Assembly (NCBI GenBank): GCA_964498765.1
Contig: CAZCIU010000035.1
Location: forward strand, 1-28,119
Source: UPXZ01 sp964498765
GTDB lineage: Bacteria; Bacteroidota; Bacteroidia; Bacteroidales; Paludibacteraceae
Direction: 5' to 3'
DNA length: 28,119 nucleotides
Numbering within the stretch: the first letter of the stretch is position 1; the number at the start of each line of letters is the position of its first letter. This document shows, piece after piece, positions 22,462 through 28,119 of the stretch. The translations under genes were made by a program, and so were the position numbers. Under the pieces are notes generated by a model. That model was not told where the DNA came from, searched no databases, and saw only the letters and a list, made by a program, of their open reading frames with translations.

Positions 22462-24378
22462 ATGGCAGACAAGAAATTGAATTTATTGGCTGACTTTCCT
22501 GCGATTTCAACCGAACAATGGATGGACGTAGTAACTAAAGACCTGAAAGGAGCCGATTTTGAAAGAAAACTCGTATGGCGTACTAACGAAGGATTTAAAG
22601 TACAGCCTTTCTATCGTGCAGAAAACATCGAAGGGCTGAAAACAGCTGATGTGAAACCGGCTGCGTATCCTTACGTAAGAAGTACCAAGCCAACCAACGA
22701 GTGGTTTGTGCGTCAGGACATCAAAGTAGATAACGCGGAAGAAGCCAACAAAAAAGCACTGAACGTGCTTGGTCGTGGTGCAACTTCTCTCGGCTTCCAG
22801 CTGAAAAAAGCAGATTTGAGTCCGGAATACATCGCTACTTTGCTCAAAGGCATTGTCCCTACGGCAGTAGAGCTTAACTTCCAAATTTGCGTTAGCAAAG
22901 GTGCAGAACTGGCAACCATCCTCACCGACTATTTCAAAGCAAACGGCTTCTACACCGATCCTACCAAATTAGTAGGTTCTATCAACATTGACCCAATCAA
23001 TCGCATGTTGTTGAAAGGCAAAGACTTGAGCAAAGAGTTTGTGCTTGAGCGTTTAAAATCAGCGATTATGGGCGCAGCAGGACTTCCATTCTACAAAGTG
23101 GTGGGCGTAAATGCCACTACACTCAGCAATGCCGGAGCTTTCTGTGCACAAGAGTTGGGTTACGCGCTGGCTTGGGGAAATGAATATCTTTCCAGCCTGG
23201 TAGAAGATGGCATGGACAAATCCTTGGCTGCTAAAAAAATCAAATTTAACTTTGGTGTAGGCAGCAACTATTTTATGGAAATTGCAAAATTCCGTGCAGC
23301 TCGTCTGCTTTGGGCGCAAATAGTAATGGCTTATCAGCCAAAATGCCAACGCGAAGAATGTCCAAACAACAAACCGGACGGACTTTGCCGCTGTGCAGCC
23401 AAAATGCGTATTCATGCCGAAACTACTCAATTTAACATGACTGTTTTTGACGATTATGTAAATATGCTTCGTACCCAAACTGAAGCTATGAGTGCAACAA
23501 TCGCAGGCGTGGATAGCTTGACCGTACTTCCTTACGATATATCGTATAAAACACCGGATGAATTCTCAGAGCGCATCGCTCGTAATCAGCAATTGTTGCT
23601 GAAAGAAGAAAGTCATTTTGATAAAGTGATTGACCCAAGTGCCGGATCGTATTACATCGAAACATTGACAAAAGAACTTGCTGAGCAAGCTTGGAATATT
23701 TTCTTGAAAATTGAAGACGAAGGCGGTTTCTTTGCAAATGTAAAATCCGGAGTAGTTCAGGAAGCGATTAAAACTACCGCAGCTAATCGTCTGAAAGACG
23801 TTTCAAGCCGCAAAGAAGTGCTTCTTGGAACCAATCAATTCCCTAACTTTATCGAAACAGCAAATCACAAACTTGAGAATAACGGAGCTGGAGCTTCAGC
23901 TGCTGGCGGTTGTGGCTGCTCGTCAGTAGGAGTAGAAACTCTGCAACCGGTTCGTGGAGCGAAAGAATTTGAAGAACTTCGTTTTGCTACCGAAAATTCT
24001 GGCAAAGTACCGAAAGCATTTATGCTTACCATCGGAAGTTTGGCTATGAGATTAGCTCGTGCTCAGTTCTCAAGTAATTTCTTCGCCTGTGCAGGTTACA
24101 AAATCATTGATAATCTAGGTTTCAATACCGTTGCGGAAGGTGTAAAAGCTGCTTTGGATGCGAATGCAGAAATTGTAGTGCTCTGTTCAAGCGATTATGA
24201 ATACACCGAATTCGCACCGCAAGCTTTTGAACTTTTGAAAGACAAAGCATTGCTTGTAGTAGCCGGTGCGCCAGCCAATATGGACGAACTGAAAGCTCAA
24301 GGAATTGAAAACTTTATCCATGTAAAATCCAATGTGTTGGAAACCTTGAAAGGGTTTAATAATAAACTTGGAATTTAG
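22462..24378 (+). CDS. mutA: Methylmalonyl-CoA mutase small (beta) subunit
   Basis: This is the non-catalytic partner of MutB in the adenosylcobalamin enzyme that interconverts succinyl-CoA and (R)-methylmalonyl-CoA, the route from succinate to propionate in Bacteroidales. The 638-residue protein has a TIM-barrel part (about 1-460; ATSLGFQLKK, YFMEIAKFRAARLLWAQIV, YVNMLRTQTEAMSATIAGVDS, DPSAGSYYIETLTKELA) and a C-terminal Rossmann-like domain from about 510. The cobalamin-binding D-x-H-x-x-G is absent, as expected for the small subunit. Unusual is a Cys cluster at 295-311 (C-x4-C-x8-C-x-C) and a Gly/Cys-rich linker (AAGGCGCSS) before the last domain. mutB follows 133 bp downstream. Confidence 0.96.
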   Translation: MADKKLNLLADFPAISTEQWMDVVTKDLKGADFERKLVWRTNEGFKVQPFYRAENIEGLKTADVKPAAYPYVRSTKPTNEWFVRQDIKVDNAEEANKKALNVLGRGATSLGFQLKKADLSPEYIATLLKGIVPTAVELNFQICVSKGAELATILTDYFKANGFYTDPTKLVGSINIDPINRMLLKGKDLSKEFVLERLKSAIMGAAGLPFYKVVGVNATTLSNAGAFCAQELGYALAWGNEYLSSLVEDGMDKSLAAKKIKFNFGVGSNYFMEIAKFRAARLLWAQIVMAYQPKCQREECPNNKPDGLCRCAAKMRIHAETTQFNMTVFDDYVNMLRTQTEAMSATIAGVDSLTVLPYDISYKTPDEFSERIARNQQLLLKEESHFDKVIDPSAGSYYIETLTKELAEQAWNIFLKIEDEGGFFANVKSGVVQEAIKTTAANRLKDVSSRKEVLLGTNQFPNFIETANHKLENNGAGASAAGGCGCSSVGVETLQPVRGAKEFEELRFATENSGKVPKAFMLTIGSLAMRLARAQFSSNFFACAGYKIIDNLGFNTVAEGVKAALDANAEIVVLCSSDYEYTEFAPQAFELLKDKALLVVAGAPANMDELKAQGIENFIHVKSNVLETLKGFNNKLGI

Positions 24379-24459
24379 CGAATAAAGTAAGCTATCAATT
24401 CTATAAAATAAGATAGCGGTTTTCAAAATCAATTAGAATAATAAAAAATTATACTAACC

Positions 24460-24498
24460 GAACATTGAAAAAACGAATTTTATTCAAATTCAATGTTC
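24460..24498 (+). promoter_or_regulatory. Large inverted repeat in the mutB leader
   Basis: GAACATTGAA (24460-24469) and TTCAATGTTC (24489-24498) form a perfect 10-bp stem. The 19-base loop itself can form a small hairpin of GAAT (24475-24478) with ATTC (24482-24485). It ends 13 nt before the mutB ATG and has no T-tract, so it is not a terminator. It may be an mRNA-stability or translation-control element, or an operator. It is too small and lacks the conserved core for a cobalamin riboswitch. Confidence 0.55.
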
Positions 24499-24511
24499 CA
24501 AAAGTCTAAAT

Positions 24512-26638
24512 ATGAAACCAAATTTTAAAGAAATAGATATTCAAAACTTCGTAGCAAGCGCGGTAGCACCCGAAGCCGAAGGAAATTGGTTGACGCCCGA
24601 GCAAATCGACGTAAAACCAAGTTATACAAAAGAAGACCTGCAAGGAATGGAGCATCTGAACTATGCTGCCGGTATCGCGCCTTTCTTGCGCGGACCATAC
24701 AGCACCATGTACGTGATGCGCCCCTGGACTATCCGCCAATACGCTGGATTTTCTACTGCCGAAGAAAGTAACGCTTTCTATCGCAGAAACTTAGCAGCCG
24801 GACAAAAAGGACTTTCCGTGGCATTTGACTTAGCCACTCACCGCGGCTATGATGCCGACCACGAACGTGTGGTAGGTGACGTGGGTAAAGCCGGAGTTTC
24901 CATCTGCTCAGTAGAAGATATGAAAGTATTGTTTGATGGAATTCCACTGAACCAAATGTCCGTATCCATGACTATGAACGGTGCAGTGTTGCCTATTTTG
25001 GCATTTTATATCAATGCCGGATTGGAACAAGGTGCTAAATTGGAAGAAATGGCCGGAACCATCCAAAACGATATTCTAAAAGAATTTATGGTGCGTAATA
25101 CTTACATTTATCCACCGAAATTCTCGATGAAAATCATCGCTGATATTTTTGAATATACGTCCAAAAATATGCCGAAATTCAACTCAATCTCCATTTCAGG
25201 TTACCACATGCAGGAAGCCGGAGCTACTGCAGATATTGAGTTGGCTTACACGCTTGCTGATGGTTTGGAATACTTACGTGCAGGAGTAAATGCAGGAATG
25301 GATATTGATGCATTCGCACCGCGTTTGTCATTCTTCTGGGCAATTGGCATGAACCACTTTATGGAAATAGCCAAAATGCGTGCAGCACGTTTGCTTTGGG
25401 CGAAAATTGTAAAACAATTCAATCCTAAAAATCCGAAATCACTCGCATTGCGTACTCACTCACAAACTTCCGGTTGGTCGCTTACCGAACAAGATCCGTT
25501 CAACAACGTTGGCCGTACCTGCATCGAAGCAATGGGTGCAGCACTTGGTCATACACAGTCACTGCACACCAATGCACTAGACGAAGCGATTGCTTTGCCA
25601 ACAGACAAATCGGCTCGTATAGCTCGTAATACGCAGATTTACATTCAGCAAGAAACCGACATCACACGCGAAGTGGATCCTTGGGCAGGTTCTTATTATG
25701 TGGAAAGTCTGACCAATGAAATTGCTGAAAAAGCGTGGGCATTGATCGAAGAAGTGGAAAAATTAGGCGGAATGGCTGCGGCTATCGAAACCGGAATTCC
25801 AAAAATGCGTATCGAAGAAGCGGCAGCTCGCACACAAGCTCGTATTGACAGTGGTGCTCAGAAAATTATTGGCGTAAACGAATATCGATTGGAAAAAGAA
25901 GACCCGATTGATATTCTGGAAGTGGACAATACTGCTGTTCGTGAGCAACAAATTGCTCGATTGAATGAACTACGTGCCAACCGCGATAATGCGGCAGTAC
26001 AAAAAGCACTTGACGCAATCACAGAATGTGCTAACACCGGAGAAGGAAACTTACTGGAACTGGCTGTAGAAGCAGCTCGTCTGCGTGCATCACTTGGAGA
26101 AATTTCAGATGCCTGCGAAAAAATCGTGGGACGTTATAAAGCAACAATTAGAACAATTTCAGGCGTGTATTCATCAGAAACTAAAAACGACAGCGATTTC
26201 GAACGTGCATCAGCACTTACCGAAGAATTCGCGAAAAAAGAAGGTCGTCGCCCACGTATTATGGTGGCCAAAATGGGTCAGGACGGACACGACCGCGGAG
26301 CAAAAGTAGTAGCTACGGGTTATGCCGATTGCGGATTTGACGTGGATATGGGACCATTGTTCCAAACCCCGGCCGAAGCAGCTAAGCAAGCCGTAGAAAA
26401 CGACGTGCATATTCTTGGAGTTTCTTCTTTGGCAGCAGGTCACAAAACGCTTGTTCCGCAAGTTATGGACGAACTGAAAAAGCTTGGTCGTGAAGATATT
26501 ATCGTAATTGCTGGAGGAGTAATTCCTGCTCAAGATTACGATTATCTGTACAAAGCCGGTGTAGCAGCTATTTTCGGTCCTGGAACTTCCGTAACGAAAG
26601 CAGCAATTGCCATTATGGAAATTTTGCTGGAAGAATAA
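24512..26638 (+). CDS. mutB: Methylmalonyl-CoA mutase large (alpha) subunit
   Basis: This is the catalytic subunit of methylmalonyl-CoA mutase, dependent on adenosylcobalamin. The 708-residue protein has the substrate-binding TIM barrel (about 40-560; GPYSTMYVMRPWTIRQYAGF, FDLATHRGYDADHERV, SQTSGWSLTEQDPFNNVGR, VDPWAGSYYVESLT) and a C-terminal B12 domain (about 575-708) with the axial-ligand motif Asp591-x-His593-x-x-Gly596 (QDGHDRGAKV). The motifs GVSSLAAGH and AGGVIPAQDYD of the B12 domain are also intact. It has the normal length. It lies directly after mutA on the same strand and is followed by a strong terminator. Confidence 0.98.
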   Translation: MKPNFKEIDIQNFVASAVAPEAEGNWLTPEQIDVKPSYTKEDLQGMEHLNYAAGIAPFLRGPYSTMYVMRPWTIRQYAGFSTAEESNAFYRRNLAAGQKGLSVAFDLATHRGYDADHERVVGDVGKAGVSICSVEDMKVLFDGIPLNQMSVSMTMNGAVLPILAFYINAGLEQGAKLEEMAGTIQNDILKEFMVRNTYIYPPKFSMKIIADIFEYTSKNMPKFNSISISGYHMQEAGATADIELAYTLADGLEYLRAGVNAGMDIDAFAPRLSFFWAIGMNHFMEIAKMRAARLLWAKIVKQFNPKNPKSLALRTHSQTSGWSLTEQDPFNNVGRTCIEAMGAALGHTQSLHTNALDEAIALPTDKSARIARNTQIYIQQETDITREVDPWAGSYYVESLTNEIAEKAWALIEEVEKLGGMAAAIETGIPKMRIEEAAARTQARIDSGAQKIIGVNEYRLEKEDPIDILEVDNTAVREQQIARLNELRANRDNAAVQKALDAITECANTGEGNLLELAVEAARLRASLGEISDACEKIVGRYKATIRTISGVYSSETKNDSDFERASALTEEFAKKEGRRPRIMVAKMGQDGHDRGAKVVATGYADCGFDVDMGPLFQTPAEAAKQAVENDVHILGVSSLAAGHKTLVPQVMDELKKLGREDIIVIAGGVIPAQDYDYLYKAGVAAIFGPGTSVTKAAIAIMEILLEE

Positions 26639-26692
26639 AGGGACAAACGCCTGCCGGCTGCAGACAGGGTTTCCTAACCGTTTGAGAATTTT

Positions 26693-26730
26693 AAAAAACC
26701 GAACTTTTCTACAGAAAAGTTCGGTTTTTT
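26693..26730 (+). terminator. Rho-independent terminator after mutB
   Basis: CCGAACTTTTCT (26699-26710) pairs perfectly with AGAAAAGTTCGG (26713-26724), flanked by an A-tract (26693-26698) and a T-tract (26725-26730). It ends the mutA-mutB transcript 60 bp after the mutB stop. Confidence 0.88.
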
Positions 26731-26781
26731 ATATTTCAATGACAATTTTTCGAAACAAAGTTTTATTCAAAACAAATTTAT

Positions 26782-26789
26782 TAACTTTG
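26782..26789 (+). promoter_or_regulatory. -7 box of mgsA
   Basis: TAACTTTG matches TAnnTTTG and would start transcription near 26796, about 11 nt before the ATG at 26807, giving a very short leader. The same box sequence is used upstream of mutA. No clear -33 element is seen. Confidence 0.5.
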
Positions 26790-26806
26790 TACAAAACAAT
26801 GAAATT

Positions 26807-27250
26807 ATGAAGAAACAACTAAAAATAGCTTTGGTAGCGCATGATGCACGCAAAGCAGATATGGTAGAGTGGGCGGTTTTTAATTCTGAAATGCTTTCGC
26901 AGCACAAATTAATCTGCACGGGAACCACGGGTGGACTTATTCAGCAAGCGTTTGAGGAAGAAGGAATTGAGGTGGAAGTGAAACGAATGAATTCCGGACC
27001 AATGGGCGGCGATGCTGAAATAGCAGCATTGGTTGTAAATAAGCAAATCGATTTTTGCGTTTTTTTGATTGATGACCTGAGTGCAAATCCGCACGAAGCA
27101 GATATTCAGATGTTGCTTCGTCAGTGCAGAATTCACAATGTGCCAATTGCCTGCAACCGTTATAGTGCGGATTTGATGATTACCAGTCCGCTTTGGGACA
27201 ACGATGAATACGAGCCAAAAGCACCTCAGTATGTTCCTTTTCAAAGATAA
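26807..27250 (+). CDS. mgsA: Methylglyoxal synthase
   Basis: The enzyme converts dihydroxyacetone phosphate to methylglyoxal and phosphate, a bypass that relieves phosphate limitation or sugar-phosphate stress. The 147-residue protein has ALVAHDARK (His12, Asp13), the phosphate-binding TGTTG at 38-42 and the family motif NSGPMGGDAEI with the catalytic Asp69; DDLSANPHEADIQMLLR and HNVPIACNR complete the signature. Length is normal. It is a single-gene unit after the mutAB terminator. The C-terminal tail (EPKAPQYVPFQR) is a short extension of no known role. Confidence 0.96.
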   Translation: MKKQLKIALVAHDARKADMVEWAVFNSEMLSQHKLICTGTTGGLIQQAFEEEGIEVEVKRMNSGPMGGDAEIAALVVNKQIDFCVFLIDDLSANPHEADIQMLLRQCRIHNVPIACNRYSADLMITSPLWDNDEYEPKAPQYVPFQR

Positions 27251-27287
27251 ATTTAAAAATAATTTGATATTTGTTTGAACGAGTATG

Positions 27288-27316
27288 GCCATTTTTACAA
27301 AAAATGGCTACATTTG
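27288..27316 (+). promoter_or_regulatory. Hairpin abutting a -7 box before the response regulator gene
   Basis: GCCATTTTT (27288-27296) pairs perfectly with AAAAATGGC (27300-27308) around ACA. TACATTTG (27309-27316), a good -7 box, starts at the very next base. Transcription would begin near 27323, about 85 nt before the ATG at 27408. The inverted repeat therefore occupies the promoter spacer and could be an operator. It might also act as a weak stop for mgsA. Confidence 0.5.
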
Positions 27317-27407
27317 TATTTAGGAAGAATAAAATCGGACGAATTTTTAATAAATCGTCCCAATTGAACCAATTTTATTGACGAGAAATTTTTTAGTATA
27401 GTTTTTT

Positions 27408-28119
27408 ATGAGTAAAACTATTTTGATTATTGAGGATGATATAACTTTCAGCCGCATGCTTCAAGCTTGGTTTTCGAAGAAAGAATTTAAGGTAATTACA
27501 GCCGGAAAAGCATCGGAGGCACGAAAAAGAATTAACGAAGAAATTCCCGACGTTGTGGTCTGCGATTTAAGGCTTCCGCAAGAGGATGGGCTCTCTGTGC
27601 TTGCCTGGATTAAGACCAACTATCCCAAAGTAGTAGTAATAATGATGACCGGATATGCCGATGTCCAGTCTGCCGTAAGTGCCATTAAATTAGGTGCTTA
27701 TGATTACGTATCCAAGCCTTTCAATCCCGACCAGCTTTTCCAGAAAATAAACGAGGCTTTCGAAATTGAGGATGAACTCGAAGAAGAAGCCATCGGTTCA
27801 AGTCAGAATAAAAAAACGGCGCTGAAAAGTAATTTTGTAGAAGGAACTTCCAATGAATACGAAAAATTGTACGAATACGTCAATCTCGTTTCACCAACCA
27901 AATTGGCTGTCCTTATCAAAGGTGAAAGTGGAGTAGGAAAGGAGCATATCGCGCGACTAATTCACGACAAAAGCGAGGTAGCATCCGGTCCGTTTGTGGC
28001 GGTGGATTGTGGTGTTTTGGCAAAAGATTTGGCTGCCAGCGATTTGTTCGGACACGTGAAAGGTGCATTTACAGGCGCATTGAGTGATAAAACCGGATTT
28101 TTTGTAAGTGCCAATAAAG
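27408..28119 (+). CDS. Sigma-54-dependent response regulator (NtrC family), 3' end cut by the window
   Basis: The 237 residues present encode a receiver domain (1-120) with acidic pocket Glu9/Asp10/Asp11, phospho-acceptor Asp53 (VVVCDLRLP), Thr81 and Lys103 (VSKPF). The linker contains a run of Glu (EDELEEEA). An AAA+ domain follows with Walker A GESGVGKE (172-179) and the sigma-54 contact loop GAFTGA (219-224). A DNA-binding helix-turn-helix is expected beyond the window. It thus likely activates sigma-54 promoters in response to a partner histidine kinase, which is not in the window. The start at 27408 (MSKTILIIEDD) is clear. There is no frameshift or stop in the visible part. Confidence 0.93.
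   Translation, partial: MSKTILIIEDDITFSRMLQAWFSKKEFKVITAGKASEARKRINEEIPDVVVCDLRLPQEDGLSVLAWIKTNYPKVVVIMMTGYADVQSAVSAIKLGAYDYVSKPFNPDQLFQKINEAFEIEDELEEEAIGSSQNKKTALKSNFVEGTSNEYEKLYEYVNLVSPTKLAVLIKGESGVGKEHIARLIHDKSEVASGPFVAVDCGVLAKDLAASDLFGHVKGAFTGALSDKTGFFVSANK

Noticed and set aside
24390..24416. GCTATC/GATAGC hairpin after mutA as a terminator
   Set aside because: Only six pairs with a large loop and a short T-run; mutB is expected to be co-transcribed.
24379..24511. Cobalamin riboswitch before mutB
   Set aside because: The region is too short and lacks the conserved B12-box sequence; only a simple inverted repeat is seen.
26650..26668. CCTG...CAGG imperfect hairpin after mutB as a REP-like repeat
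   Set aside because: The stem is only four to five pairs and no second copy is in the window; the real terminator lies just downstream.

Overview
The window comes from a Bacteroidetes chromosome, most likely a propionate-forming member of the Bacteroidales (Paludibacter-like; the genus is a guess). The support is AT-rich intergenic DNA, promoters of the Bacteroidetes type (TAnnTTTG at -7, sometimes with TTG about 20 nt upstream), almost no Shine-Dalgarno sequences, BACON/DUF4369/DUF5362-type proteins, many exported lipoproteins, and the paired mutA-mutB methylmalonyl-CoA mutase genes. A run of exactly 100 N inside a tandem repeat shows that this is a draft scaffold.

Region 1 (1-6540, minus strand) is one long exported-protein operon behind a good promoter at 6507-6539. 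It encodes an IPT/kelch lipoprotein, a small outer-membrane barrel, a secreted WD40 propeller, a BACON-containing propeller lipoprotein and a truncated hypothetical protein. The two lipoprotein genes are interrupted by in-frame stops (one TGA; one TAG and one TAA) with no frame change, so they are recent pseudogenes, consensus errors or read-through genes.

Region 2 (6621-13875) is housekeeping: rnz, lptB and mutY on the minus strand, then a TlpA-like DUF4369 thioredoxin lipoprotein, an HU-type DNA-binding protein, a 29-residue AURKAIP1/COX24-like basic protein and rng on the plus strand. A palindromic repeat lies at the 5' end of rnz. A repeat array containing the assembly gap lies between mutY and the thioredoxin gene.

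Region 3 (14067-17949) has a lipoprotein of unknown function on the minus strand, then a tight plus-strand pair: a GNAT acetyltransferase and ovoA, the three-domain ovothiol enzyme.

Region 4 (17989-21382, minus strand) looks like a regulon. An Rrf2-family regulator with three cysteines suited to an Fe-S cluster is followed by three copies of a 30-bp composite operator, then a YceI-like protein, an outer-membrane porin-like barrel, a terminator and a second YceI-like gene. The second YceI gene is split by a -1 shift at a seven-A run. This block is the best candidate for an undescribed system.

Region 5 (21684-28119) holds a DUF5362 membrane protein, mutA and mutB (succinyl-CoA/methylmalonyl-CoA interconversion), mgsA (methylglyoxal synthase) and the 5' part of a sigma-54-dependent response regulator that runs off the window. 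I found no tRNA, rRNA, CRISPR array or transposase gene.
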